DNA of 64,000 bases from Bradyrhizobium sp. ISRA464. Its GTDB lineage: Bacteria; Pseudomonadota; Alphaproteobacteria; Rhizobiales; Xanthobacteraceae. The DNA is taken from assembly GCF_029910095.1 (NCBI RefSeq), contig NZ_CP094526.1, positions 1,426,001-1,490,000 of the forward strand, in the 5' to 3' direction. Below are positions 42,699 through 50,899 of the stretch, piece after piece. The notes under the pieces were generated by a model. It made no database searches. It saw only the letters and a list, made by a program, of their open reading frames with translations, and was not told the DNA's origin. Positions within the stretch are counted from its first letter, which is position 1. The number at the start of each line of letters is the position of its first letter. The position numbers and the translations under genes were made by a program.

Positions 42699-43625
42699 AT
42701 GTCCCGGATGATCGAGCTGCGCCATCTTCGCTATGCGGTCGCCGTGGCCGAGGAGGGTCATATCACCCGCGCCGCTGCGCGGCTCGGCATACAGCAGCCG
42801 CCGCTGAGCCAGCAGATCCGCGCGCTCGAGGCCGCGATCGGGGCGCCGTTGTTCCGCCGGCAGCCGCGCGGGGTCGAGCCGACCGCCGCCGGCCGCGCCT
42901 TCGTGGACAAGGCGCGGACGATCCTGCGCGACGTCGACCTCGCCGTGGAGGCCGCGCGCCGCGCGAGCCGGGGCCAGGAAGGTCAGCTCGCCATCGGCTG
43001 CACCAGCTCGGCCGCCTTCAATCCCTTCGTCACCGGCGTCATGCGCGAAATGCGCGAGCGCGCGCCGGCGATCACGCTCTCGCTCGAAGAGGCCAGCACC
43101 GCCGAGCTGATCGAAGCGGTCGAAGCCGACCGCCTCGACGCCGCGTTCGTGCGCTCGCCGATCGAGCGGCTGGAGGGCCTCACGATCACCCACCTCCTGA
43201 ACGAGGAGATGCTGGTCGCGCTGCCGGACCATCATCCGCGGGCGCGCAAGGATAGGCGCCGGCGGATTTCGCTGTCCGCGCTCGCCGACGAGCCGCTGAT
43301 CCTCTACCGCCGTCCGACCGGGCCGGGCCTCTATGACAGCATCATCGCGGCCTGTCGCGCCGCGGGGTTCAGCCCGAAGGTGGCGCAGGAGGCGACGCGG
43401 ATGGTGTCGACGCTGAGCCTCGTCGCAGCGGGGCTCGGGATCTCGATCGTCCCTGAATCGATGGCGCGCCTCGAGACCGCCGGCGTTGCCTATCTTCGTC
43501 TCGACCGCGCCGCCGGTCTCGTCGCCCCGCTCGCGCTGGCGCGCAAGAAGGGACCGCCGAGCGGAACGCTGGGCCGTCTGCTCGGCATCGTCGCGCGGCG
43601 CGTGAAGGATCGCGCCAGCGGTTAG
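42699..43625 (+). CDS. LysR-family transcriptional regulator
   Basis: The 308-residue regulator has the N-terminal winged helix (RHLRYAVAVAEEGHITRAAA, LGIQQPPLSQQIRALEAAIG) and a periplasmic-binding-like effector domain (QLAIGCTSSAAFNPFVTGVM, LVAAGLGISIVPESMARLET). MIELRHLRY at 42708 may be the true start. It is divergent from the chrA pair; the spacer is about 100 bp. Confidence 0.92.
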   Translation: MSRMIELRHLRYAVAVAEEGHITRAAARLGIQQPPLSQQIRALEAAIGAPLFRRQPRGVEPTAAGRAFVDKARTILRDVDLAVEAARRASRGQEGQLAIGCTSSAAFNPFVTGVMREMRERAPAITLSLEEASTAELIEAVEADRLDAAFVRSPIERLEGLTITHLLNEEMLVALPDHHPRARKDRRRRISLSALADEPLILYRRPTGPGLYDSIIAACRAAGFSPKVAQEATRMVSTLSLVAAGLGISIVPESMARLETAGVAYLRLDRAAGLVAPLALARKKGPPSGTLGRLLGIVARRVKDRASG

Positions 43626-43647
43626 GCGCCAACGAGCCTTTGCACTT

Positions 43648-43722
43648 CGTCATTGCGAGGAGCGGAAGCGATGAAGCAATCCATATCTCCGCATACGGAC
43701 CGATGGATTGCTTCGCGGAGCC
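43648..43722. repeat. Dispersed CATTGCGAG/GAAGCAATCCAT repeat, copy 1
   Basis: GTCATTGCGAGGAGCGGAAG, then GATGAAGCAATCCAT, and the inverse ATGGATTGCTTCGC near 43703. The same units recur at 58387-58503 and 61060-61143 in this window, so this is a dispersed intergenic repeat. Confidence 0.75.
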
Positions 43723-43759
43723 TGTCATCGGGCGCGCATGTGCGATGAGACGCCGCTGG

Positions 43760-44242
43760 CTAATTCCCCGGCTGGAACGTGCAATCGGCGCCGCCGCCGC
43801 CGTTCTCCCTGATCACCTTGGGATCGAGCGTGCAGGACAGCCTGGTGAGGCTCTCGTAGATCGTGCCGGCCGCGCCGTCGGAGGGCACGCCGGCGAGTGC
43901 TTCGGTGGCGAAGATCTCGTTCGCCGCGCGGCCCTTCACGGTGCTGATATGGCCGCCGAAGGTCAATTCGCAGGAGCGCGCGGTGATGTCGACATTGCTG
44001 GCGCGGCAGACGATCTTGTCAGCGGTCACGGTGATTGTCTTCGCATAGGCGACATGGTTGTCGCCGTTGAAGAGCGCGGCGACCGCCGTTTTCTCCGCGG
44101 CCGGCAGCGGCGAATGGGGCGCGATCACACCGGCGAGCGCCAGCGCCACCGAGCCCGATGCGGTCGAGCTTGCTGCCGATGCGGCGGAGACGGAGGCCAG
44201 CGACAAGGCGCATGCGAGGATCGTCAGTGCTCCAAATTTCAT
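43760..44242 (-). CDS. Secreted hypothetical protein
   Basis: The 160-residue protein has a signal peptide (MKFGALTILACALSLASVSA, cleavage near SAASA-A). The mature part contains three cysteine pairs' worth of Cys (VCRASNVDITARSCELTF; LSCTLDPKVIRENGGGGADC), indicating disulfides in the periplasm. GGGAGACCAGG precedes the start at 44242. No named family recognised. Confidence 0.7.
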   Translation of the reverse strand: MKFGALTILACALSLASVSAASAASSTASGSVALALAGVIAPHSPLPAAEKTAVAALFNGDNHVAYAKTITVTADKIVCRASNVDITARSCELTFGGHISTVKGRAANEIFATEALAGVPSDGAAGTIYESLTRLSCTLDPKVIRENGGGGADCTFQPGN

Positions 44243-44489
44243 CCTGGTCTCCCGTGATTGGCGCGATTTCCGCGACGCGGAACCCGCTGCCATGCTTCAA
44301 CAGCCGAAATGGTGACGCCATTCACACGATCCGAAAACTTCGCGTGAGGCGGCCGGTGCGCGGATATCACAGACCGGCTCCGCGTCGATCGGCTTGCAGG
44401 ATCGCTCCATTGGCGTCACAGTCGGAGCCTGCGGCAGCGATGCCGCCAAGAATCAAGACGAAGAACAAAATCAAGGTTCGAGGAACGCC

Positions 44490-45554
44490 ATGGCGGCCAC
44501 GCGCATCGACTGCGACATCCATCCCGCGGTGGGAGGAACGCGCACCACGCTGCTGCCCTATCTCGACGATCACTGGAAAGAACAGGTGGTGAGCCGCGCG
44601 ATCGACGGGCTCGACCTCAACTCCTATCCGCCGTCGATGCCATTGAGTGGCCGTGCCGATTGGCGGCCGACGGACGGCCGCAAGCCCGGCAGCGATCTGG
44701 CCATGGTGCAGCGCGGCGCGTTTGACCAGCTCGGTGCCAGCCATGCGATCTGCAACGTCGTCTATGGCGCGCAGGCGGTGTTCGATCCCTACATGGCGGC
44801 CGGCTTCTGTAAGGCGATCAACGACTGGATCGCGGCCGAGTGGCTCGGCAAGGACAAGCGGCTGCGGGCCTCGATCGTGGTGCCGATCCAGGCGCCGGAT
44901 CTCGCGGTCGAGGAGATCGAGCGCAGGGCCGGCGACACCCGCTTCGTCTCCGTGCTGGTGCTGTCGCAGGGCGAGACGCTGCTCGGGCGGCGGCACTACT
45001 GGCCGGTCTATCAGGTCGCGGAGAAATACCAGCTGCCGATCGCGATCCACGCCGGCAGTGCGTACCGGACTGCGCCGAGCTCGATCGGCTGGCCGTCCTA
45101 TCGTTACGAATACTATCTCACGGAAGCGCAGGCGTTCCAGGCACAGACGCTGAGCCTGATCTATGAGGGCGTGTTCGGGAAGTTTCCGGGGCTGAAGGTC
45201 GTGCTGATGGAATCAGGCGTGAGCTGGCTGCCGGCCTTCATGTGGCGCGCCAACAAGACCTGGCGCGGCGTGCGCGTCGAGGTACCCTGGGTCGAGCGCG
45301 AGCCGGCATCGATCATCCGCGACCATTTCCGCGTCACCATGCAGCCGTTTGACGGACCACCGGATGCAACAGGCGTAGCCGACGTGATCGACCAGATCGG
45401 CTCCGACAAGATGTTCCTGTTCGCGTCCGACTATCCGCACTGGCAGTTCGACGGCGACGATCCGATCCCGCCGCACCTGCCTGACAGCATCGTCGCGCGG
45501 ATGTGCGAGGACAATCCGCTCGAAACGTTTCCGCGGCTGAAGCTGGATGCGTGA
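44490..45554 (+). CDS. Amidohydrolase family protein (metal-dependent hydrolase/decarboxylase)
   Basis: The 354-residue TIM-barrel enzyme has the amidohydrolase-2 features: an N-terminal metal motif IDCDIHP (here Asp-Ile-His), YQLPIAIHAGSAYRTAPSSI with a metal His, GLKVVLMESGVSWLPAFMWR and the catalytic Asp in FLFASDYPHWQFDGD. The family includes aromatic decarboxylases and lactone hydrolases. It is followed 104 bp later by a related gene of 370 residues, and then by a Rieske protein, so the three probably degrade a phenolic or related compound. AGGAACGCC precedes the start. Confidence 0.85.
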   Translation: MAATRIDCDIHPAVGGTRTTLLPYLDDHWKEQVVSRAIDGLDLNSYPPSMPLSGRADWRPTDGRKPGSDLAMVQRGAFDQLGASHAICNVVYGAQAVFDPYMAAGFCKAINDWIAAEWLGKDKRLRASIVVPIQAPDLAVEEIERRAGDTRFVSVLVLSQGETLLGRRHYWPVYQVAEKYQLPIAIHAGSAYRTAPSSIGWPSYRYEYYLTEAQAFQAQTLSLIYEGVFGKFPGLKVVLMESGVSWLPAFMWRANKTWRGVRVEVPWVEREPASIIRDHFRVTMQPFDGPPDATGVADVIDQIGSDKMFLFASDYPHWQFDGDDPIPPHLPDSIVARMCEDNPLETFPRLKLDA

Positions 45555-45658
45555 GGCATTCCGATGTTTGAGCAAACTCGCGACCCATCGGCGGTCCCCC
45601 ACCTCTCCCTGCCGGGGAGAGGTGACGGCCACACCGATTCAAGACAAAGGAGGATCGC

Positions 45659-46771
45659 ATGAGTGACGTCATCGACCGCCCGATGCTCGAGACCGAGAAG
45701 ACCGCTGCGACCCGGCTGAAGATTATCGATTGCGACATCCATCCGAGCATTCATTCGCACAGCGACCTCAACGAGTTTCTGCCGAAGCGCTGGCAGCAGC
45801 ATCTGAAGGAATATGGCAGCCATCTGCGCACGCCCTATATCGGCACCACGCCCTATCCGCGCTCCTCGCCGCTGATCGCGCGCCGCGATGCGTGGCCGCC
45901 GACCGGCGGTGTGCCGGGCTCCGACCTCGATTTCATGCGCAAGCAGCATCTCGATCCGTTCGACGTCGAGTTCGGCATTTTGCAGGTGCTCGACCTCTTC
46001 ATCTTCTCGCAGCAGAACCTCGAATTCGGCGCTGCCATCCAGCGCGCCATCAATGACTGGCAGCTTGCCTTCTGGTCGCACCGCGATCCGCGCTTGAAGG
46101 CGTCGATCCTGGTCGGACAGGACGGCGACGACCTTGGCATCGCCGAGATCGAGCGCTGCGCCAAGACGGGCGAATACATCCAGATCAACGTGTCGCCGCG
46201 CGCCAACGAGCCGCTCGGCCGCCGTCGCTACTGGCCGATCTATGCGCGGGCGCAGGAGCTCGACCTGCCGCTCGGCATCCATGTCGGCGGCTATGGCGGG
46301 CATGCGCCGACCGGCGGCGGCTGGCCGTCTTATTATTGCGAGGAGCATCAGTCGAACGCGCACACCGTGGCCTCGCAGCTCACCAGCCTGGTGCTTGAAG
46401 GCATTCCGGAGCGCTTCCCCAAGCTGAAGATCGTGTTCATCGAGGGCGGCTTCGGCTGGATCCCATCGGCGATGTGGCGGATGGACCAGCATTTCGAACG
46501 CTTCCGCAGCGAGGTGCCGCACCTCGAGCGCAAGCCGAGCGAATATGTGAAGGAGCATTTCTGGTTCACGACGCAGCCGATCGACGAGCCCGATGAAGCA
46601 AGACACCTGCGTCAGCTGATCGAATGGGTCGGCATCGACCGGCTGCTGTTCTCGTCGGACTATCCGCACTGGGACTATGACGATGCGCGCTACGCCTTCA
46701 AGACGCCGCTGACCGAGGCCGAGCGGCGCAAGATCTTCAACAGCAACGCCCGCGCGGTTTACAAGTTCTAG
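45659..46771 (+). CDS. Amidohydrolase family protein, paralogue of the previous gene
   Basis: The 370-residue enzyme has KIIDCDIHPSIHSHSDLNEF, LDLPLGIHVGGYGGHAPTGG, KLKIVFIEGGFGWIPSAMWR and LLFSSDYPHWDYDDARYAF, the same amidohydrolase-2 set as its neighbour, with which it shares the IHP and SDYPHWD pattern. It could be the second step or the partner of the first enzyme. AAAGGAGGATCGC is a strong ribosome-binding site. The stop codon lies within a 19-bp tandem duplication (46756-46793). Confidence 0.87.
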   Translation: MSDVIDRPMLETEKTAATRLKIIDCDIHPSIHSHSDLNEFLPKRWQQHLKEYGSHLRTPYIGTTPYPRSSPLIARRDAWPPTGGVPGSDLDFMRKQHLDPFDVEFGILQVLDLFIFSQQNLEFGAAIQRAINDWQLAFWSHRDPRLKASILVGQDGDDLGIAEIERCAKTGEYIQINVSPRANEPLGRRRYWPIYARAQELDLPLGIHVGGYGGHAPTGGGWPSYYCEEHQSNAHTVASQLTSLVLEGIPERFPKLKIVFIEGGFGWIPSAMWRMDQHFERFRSEVPHLERKPSEYVKEHFWFTTQPIDEPDEARHLRQLIEWVGIDRLLFSSDYPHWDYDDARYAFKTPLTEAERRKIFNSNARAVYKF

Positions 46772-46793
46772 TTTGGTTTACAAGTTCTAGTTT
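46756..46793. repeat. Perfect 19-bp tandem duplication including a stop codon
   Basis: GGTTTACAAGTTCTAGTTT occurs twice head to tail (46756-46774, 46775-46793). The first unit encodes the last residues and stop of the amidohydrolase; the second is a non-coding copy. Confidence 0.9.
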
Positions 46794-46795
46794 TT

Positions 46796-46848
46796 TGACG
46801 CGTTTTCTTTACGCGAACCGGAGCCCACTTCGCTTGAAAACGCTTTGA
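46796..46848. repeat. Dispersed repeat class B, inverted copy
   Basis: TTTGACGCGTTTTCTTTACGC, then GAACCGGAGCCCACTTCGCTTGAAAACGCTTTGA. The reverse complement of its 3' half matches the element at 59042-59078 (AGCGATTTCGAGCGAAGTGGGC). It lies directly ahead of the Rieske gene and may carry its ribosome-binding site TGAGGATCGA. Confidence 0.6.
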
Positions 46849-46855
46849 GGATCGA

Positions 46856-47269
46856 ATGGCCCGTCACATCGTCGCGCGCACCAGCGATATCCCTGCCGGC
46901 GGCAACAAGGTCTTCGGCCTCGAGGGGCGCGACGTCGTCGTGTTCCACGTCAATGGCGAGTTCTTCGCGCTGCTCAATCGCTGCCCGCATGAGGGTGCGC
47001 CGCTCGAGAAGGCGGCTTGCGTCGCGCGCCTGACCTCGCCCGAGCCCGGCATCTATCAGCGCGACCGCGTCGGCGAGATGCTGCGCTGTCCGTGGCATGG
47101 TTGGGAATTCGACATGCGCAACGGCCAGTCTTGGTTCGACCCCAACCGCTTCAAGATCCGTTCCTATCCGGTCGCGGTCGAGAGCGGGGAAGAGCTGCAG
47201 AAGGGACCGTATGTCGCCGAAACGTTTCCGGTGCACATCGAGGACAATTACATCATCGTCGACGTCTAA
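46856..47269 (+). CDS. Rieske [2Fe-2S] ferredoxin-like protein
   Basis: The 137-residue soluble protein has two halves of a Rieske site, LLNRCPHEGAPLE (Cys-Pro-His) and LRCPWHGWEFDMRNG (Cys-Pro-Trp-His), spaced by about 38 residues. Such proteins pass electrons to ring-hydroxylating oxygenases or similar enzymes. It is a stand-alone ferredoxin with no oxygenase subunit. Location right after two amidohydrolases suggests the same pathway. Confidence 0.9.
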   Translation: MARHIVARTSDIPAGGNKVFGLEGRDVVVFHVNGEFFALLNRCPHEGAPLEKAACVARLTSPEPGIYQRDRVGEMLRCPWHGWEFDMRNGQSWFDPNRFKIRSYPVAVESGEELQKGPYVAETFPVHIEDNYIIVDV

Positions 47270-47310
47270 GGCTGGATCGCCACATCAAGCTGCGCGCCGC
47301 GAATTGCCGA

Positions 47311-47670
47311 TCAGCCCATGCTTCCCGGCATGAAGCAGCGCGCCTTCGGATGACCATTCAGATAGTAGGGCCAGACGATCGAATGACCGGCGCGGTTCGG
47401 TCCGTCGACGACGGCGTCATCGGGGACATCGACCCACTCGCCATCAATGTGTACGCGATAATGCCCGTCCTTGGTGTCCCAATCCGCATTGTCGAGGCGT
47501 TTCGCATCGGTGCCATCACAGCAGGGCCCCTTGCTGCTGTGCAGGCTCTCATACCAGCCGTTCAACTCGGGGTGCTGGTGATCATGGGCGCGTGCCGGAC
47601 CGATCGCGCAGATCGGAACCGCAACCATCGCCGTGAACGCAGCCAATGTTGCGCGCCAGCAACCTTTCAC
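47311..47670 (-). CDS. Secreted hypothetical protein (119 aa)
   Basis: MKGCWRATLAAFTAMVAVPI starts a signal peptide ending near PARA-HDHQH. The mature domain, HPELNGWYESLHSSKGPCCDG, VDVPDDAVVDGPNRAGHSIV and a final Cys (ARCFMPG), has conserved Cys and His and should be periplasmic. I recall similar small exported proteins in rhizobia, without known function. Confidence 0.75.
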   Translation of the reverse strand: MKGCWRATLAAFTAMVAVPICAIGPARAHDHQHPELNGWYESLHSSKGPCCDGTDAKRLDNADWDTKDGHYRVHIDGEWVDVPDDAVVDGPNRAGHSIVWPYYLNGHPKARCFMPGSMG

Positions 47671-47875
47671 CTCGTATTCATCCCGGACGCTCTCTGTCAG
47701 CCTGTCCGGAAACGGTCACGAAGCGCCGAGGTTCAATTCGATGATGTCGTCCCATCATCACGTTCGCGAGAGGCGCTCGGACGGTGTTCGAGCAAGCTCT
47801 GCGCTGATCAACGGTCAGGTCGACGACGGCCTTCAACTCCTTCGAATCGGACGCCTGCTGCGCGGGACAAAGCAA

Positions 47876-48274
47876 CTACTTGATTGTCGCGCGCACCGTG
47901 ATGACCGATGTGCCTGACGTCGTCGGCCCCTGACCCGTTGCCTTGATGGCAAACGTATCGCTTCCCTTGTACTTGGCCTTCGGCTTGTATTCGAACGTCG
48001 ATGCGTTGACCTTCTTCAACTTGCCGTGCGCCGGCTTTTGCGCAATGGCCGAGTCGGTCACCGTGCCGCGTATCTGGATCGGAAACAGGCAAGCTTCCCC
48101 TGATGTGACGTCAATATCGCCGCTGGAATTTTCGCCCCAATTCGCCAGCGTGACCGACATCGAACATTCAGAAGGGGCCGGCGCCGAAGATGCCGGCATG
48201 AAGCTTGCTGCTTCGACAACAAGGGCGACAGCGGCTACCTTCGGCAGCCGCGCCCTGAACATTCTCAATCCCAT
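47876..48274 (-). CDS. Secreted protein with bacterial Ig-like domain
   Basis: The 132-residue protein has a signal peptide (LPKVAAVALVVEAASFMPAS) followed by a beta-sandwich domain with the cadherin/Ig-like pattern AQKPAHGKLKKVNASTFEYK, PKAKYKGSDTFAIKATGQGP (compare G-x-D-x-F in Big_17-type domains). Likely an envelope or surface adhesion-like domain. Start at 48274 was chosen to give the clean signal peptide. Confidence 0.75.
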   Translation of the reverse strand: MGLRMFRARLPKVAAVALVVEAASFMPASSAPAPSECSMSVTLANWGENSSGDIDVTSGEACLFPIQIRGTVTDSAIAQKPAHGKLKKVNASTFEYKPKAKYKGSDTFAIKATGQGPTTSGTSVITVRATIK

Positions 48275-48568
48275 GAAGAACTCACTGACCAAGGTTTGTC
48301 CGAGCGGCGCAATTGGAGCTGGGTCACTTAGCGGGCACTCCGCGCGAAATCTTGCAACGCGGATGCATCGCAGGCAAGGGCTTCGCCCATCGTGCCAAGC
48401 AATCCCTCAACCGCAACAGTATCAGGGGCCGGATTTGTCGGAGACGCTATCATTCGCGCGAATTCGTCGACACGGCACCTTGTTGCCCTGGCGAGGCCTC
48501 ACCATAGTCATCAGCAGCGCGATTTGATCGAGCTACAACGGCGCAACGCCTGACGAGAGGAATGTCCA

Positions 48569-48940
48569 ATGAGTGAACAAAGCGACGGTCAGGCAAATGC
48601 CCAACAAGCCGGGTTTGCGGGTGTCACGCGCAAGATTCTCGAGCGCCTTGCATTGCCCGGCGATCATCGGGAACTTGTCGTGGCCGAGGTGACCTATCCG
48701 CCCGGTGGCGTCGCTCCGCTTCACTGGCATCCTGTCGGAGGCGTGATCTTCATCGTCGAAGGTGTTGCCGAGTCCGCCTATGGCAACGAAGCTCCGCGAC
48801 AGTACCGGGCAGGCGAGACCTTGCAGGATCGCGCCGATCTTCCGCACACCCATTTTCGCAATTGTGATCCGGAACGCCCGCTGCGCTTTCTGACCATCTA
48901 CGCGCTCGAACCCGGGCGCTCCTATACGATGGAGCCGTGA
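48569..48940 (+). CDS. Cupin-domain protein
   Basis: The 123-residue single cupin has a metal-binding first motif VAPLHWHPVGGVIFIVEG (His-x-His, Glu) and second motif GETLQDRADLPHTHFRN. It probably binds a divalent metal or acts as a small oxygenase/isomerase. GAGAGGAATGTCC precedes the start. Its stop is 41 bp before the convergent tetR gene's stop. Confidence 0.8.
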   Translation: MSEQSDGQANAQQAGFAGVTRKILERLALPGDHRELVVAEVTYPPGGVAPLHWHPVGGVIFIVEGVAESAYGNEAPRQYRAGETLQDRADLPHTHFRNCDPERPLRFLTIYALEPGRSYTMEP

Positions 48941-48980
48941 GGGCGGGGCCTGGCGCCTTAAAAGCCAAACTCCACCGCGA

Positions 48981-49589
48981 CTATTCCTTCCTCGCCGTCA
49001 GGCCGTCGATCATCGCGCGCGTCAGCGTTGCGATCTCGCCGCGCAGCGCATCGATCGGCACCGCGATCAGCTTCTGCTCCAGTCCCAGCGCGACCATGCC
49101 GTGCACGGCGGAGAACAGGCTGCGTGCGGTGACGCTCAGCTGCGTCGACGAACGGTGCGGGAAGAGCGCTGCGAGCGGCTTGTGGATGTGCCGGAACAAG
49201 TCCATCTGCTCGGTCACAGCCCATTCGGGCACCGGCTTGCCGGGTTGCATGCGGTGCTCGAACAGCGCGCGCCACTGCTCGAGATTCTCGGCGGCGAAAT
49301 CGCAATAGGCGACCGCGATCCGCACCAGCATCTCGCGTGGCGCGGCCGGTCCACTAATCTCGGCCAGTGACAGCGAGGCATCCAGTCGCGCCAGGGTGCG
49401 CGAGCCGACCCGCAGGATCAGCTCGTCGACGTCCTCGACCAGGTTGTAGACGCCGCCATTGGCGACGCCGATTTCCTGCGCCAGCTCGCGCGTTTTCAGG
49501 CCGCCGAGACCCTTCGCCGCGACCGCGCGTTCCGCCGCCTCGATTAGGGCTTCACGCAGTTTGGCTCGTCTTTCCAATGCCTTGGACAT
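48981..49589 (-). CDS. TetR-family transcriptional regulator of the adjacent pspA-like cluster
   Basis: The 202-residue regulator has a TetR helix-turn-helix (LREALIEAAERAVAAKGLGG, TRELAQEIGVANGGVYNLVE) and an all-helical ligand domain. Start 49589 is preferred over 49610 because AGGAAAATC precedes it and because the first palindromic operator begins only 3 bp from 49610. It is divergent from the pspA-like gene; three palindromes in the spacer probably bind it. Confidence 0.9.
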   Translation of the reverse strand: MSKALERRAKLREALIEAAERAVAAKGLGGLKTRELAQEIGVANGGVYNLVEDVDELILRVGSRTLARLDASLSLAEISGPAAPREMLVRIAVAYCDFAAENLEQWRALFEHRMQPGKPVPEWAVTEQMDLFRHIHKPLAALFPHRSSTQLSVTARSLFSAVHGMVALGLEQKLIAVPIDALRGEIATLTRAMIDGLTARKE

Positions 49590-49613
49590 GATTTTCCTGT
49601 CGTTAATCATGTG

Positions 49614-49630
49614 TTTGAGCGATGCTCAAA
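49614..49630. promoter_or_regulatory. Palindromic operator 1
   Basis: TTTGAGCGATGCTCAAA: 7-bp arms around GAT, adjacent to the tetR start. The closest of three related sites. Confidence 0.7.
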
Positions 49631-49636
49631 TAAATA

Positions 49637-49651
49637 TTGAGCAATGTTCAA
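49637..49651. promoter_or_regulatory. Palindromic operator 2
   Basis: TTGAGCAATGTTCAA, matching operator 1 in most positions, centred 22 bp (two helical turns) from it. Confidence 0.65.
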
Positions 49652-49670
49652 ATTGTGGTGCAAGACCGTC

Positions 49671-49685
49671 ATGAGCAATGCTCAT
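49671..49685. promoter_or_regulatory. Palindromic operator 3
   Basis: ATGAGCAATGCTCAT, the perfect 6-bp-arm variant, 17 bp before the pspA-like start codon and just ahead of its ribosome-binding site. Confidence 0.65.
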
Positions 49686-49701
49686 AACAGGGAGTGACCA
49701 A

Positions 49702-50397
49702 ATGTTCAAAACGGTTTTTACGCTGTTCCGCGGCACCGTCGCTGCAGCGGGCGAGGAGCTGGAGGACCGGACCGCGCTCGTCATCCTCGACCAGCAGATG
49801 CGCGACGCGGCGGCGGCCGTGGAGCGCTCGAAGCGGACCCTGGCGCTCGCGATCGCCGGCGACCAGCAGGAAGGGCGGCGGCTCGAGACCACCTGCGCCC
49901 GCAGCGCCGATCTGGAGCTGCGTGCGACCGCGGCGCTCGAGGGCGGCCGGGAAGATCTCGCCCGCGAAGCGGCGCAAGCGATCGCCAATCTCGAGGCCGA
50001 GCGCGATGCCGCGACGACCGCGCGCGCTCTGTTTGCTTCTGAGATCACCCGGCTCAAGCGCCATGTTGCCAATGCCGAGGCGCGCATCGGCGAGCTCGAT
50101 CGCGGCCGCCGGCTGGCGCGCGCCTCCGAGGCAGTGCGCGCGCTGCGCCGGAGCGGTATCGAGGCGGCGCGTCCCTACGAGTCGACGCTGCCGGACGCCG
50201 AGGCCACGCTGAAGCGCTTACGCGAACGGCAGATGGAGGCCCAGGCCGCCGACGAGGCCCTGATCGAGATCGACGCTGCCTCTGGTCCGCTCGCCACCGC
50301 CGAGAAGCTCGCCGAGCAGGGCTTTGGCCCGCGGATGAAATCGACCGCCGACGACGTGCTGGCGCGGCTGAAAGCCAAGTGCCCGCCCGCAGCCTGA
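49702..50397 (+). CDS. pspA: PspA/IM30 family membrane-stress protein
   Basis: The 231-residue protein is almost entirely alpha-helical and coiled-coil, starting with MFKTVFTLFRGTVAAAGEEL (amphipathic membrane-binding helix) and continuing ILDQQMRDAAAAVERSKRTL and LKRHVANAEARIGELDRGRR. PspA forms oligomers on the inner face of the membrane and counters proton leakage. AGGGAGTGACC precedes the start. It heads a rightward cluster with YiaA/B, GNAT-like and membrane proteins and is probably repressed by the divergent TetR. Confidence 0.85.
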   Translation: MFKTVFTLFRGTVAAAGEELEDRTALVILDQQMRDAAAAVERSKRTLALAIAGDQQEGRRLETTCARSADLELRATAALEGGREDLAREAAQAIANLEAERDAATTARALFASEITRLKRHVANAEARIGELDRGRRLARASEAVRALRRSGIEAARPYESTLPDAEATLKRLRERQMEAQAADEALIEIDAASGPLATAEKLAEQGFGPRMKSTADDVLARLKAKCPPAA

Positions 50398-50429
50398 ACC
50401 TCAAGCCTGAACCTCAAGCCTGAATCTCA
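50391..50429. repeat. Short 13-bp tandem repeat after pspA
   Basis: CCTGAACCTCAAG twice, then CCTGAATCTCAA, spanning the pspA stop. Probably replication slippage. Confidence 0.6.
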
Positions 50430-50465
50430 ATCGTCTTCAAACCTCATATCATCAAGGAGCGTATC

Positions 50466-50741
50466 ATGAACCAGAATGTCCAACCCCACAGCGGTGCCTG
50501 GGTCACCTTCACCTACGCGTCGTTTGTCGCTTCCGCCTTCCTAGTCGCCGTCGGCGTGTTCTTCCTGCCGATCGACATCTGGATGAAGGGCTATCTCACG
50601 ATGGGCATCGTGATGCTGGTCCAGACCTGCGTCGCGCTGACCAAGACGGTTCGCGACAACCATGAGAGCGGCAAGCTCGTGAACCGCATCGAGGATGCCA
50701 AGGCCGAGCGCCTGTTGATGGAAGTCTCCAAGGCGGCCTGA
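50466..50741 (+). CDS. YiaA/YiaB family inner membrane protein
   Basis: The 91-residue protein has two membrane helices (YASFVASAFLVAVGVFFLPI and YLTMGIVMLVQTCVALTKTV) joined by the short loop DIWMKG, the YiaA/B domain, and a charged tail. AAGGAGCGTATC precedes the start. It follows the PspA gene, and in several bacteria this family is found with pspA, supporting an envelope-stress role. Confidence 0.85.
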   Translation: MNQNVQPHSGAWVTFTYASFVASAFLVAVGVFFLPIDIWMKGYLTMGIVMLVQTCVALTKTVRDNHESGKLVNRIEDAKAERLLMEVSKAA

Positions 50742-50755
50742 GCCGGACCGATCAG

Positions 50756-50784
50756 AAGCGGCGGCGTTCGTCACCCGCCGCTTG
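50756..50784 (+). terminator. Possible intrinsic terminator
   Basis: AAGCGGCGG (50756-50764) and CCGCCGCTT (50775-50783) form a 9-bp stem with a 10-nt loop 14 bp after the YiaA/B gene; the following GAACTTGTTTGG is only weakly T-rich. It may attenuate but not fully end transcription. Confidence 0.4.
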
Positions 50785-50899
50785 AACTTGTTTGGTTTCC
50801 TGAAGAGCTCGTTTACCCTGCGGCAATCAGTGCCAGGTTGCGCTCATCGCTCCTTAATAGGCGGGGTGCACAAATCGCGCCCAGTTGCGGGCAGGAACC

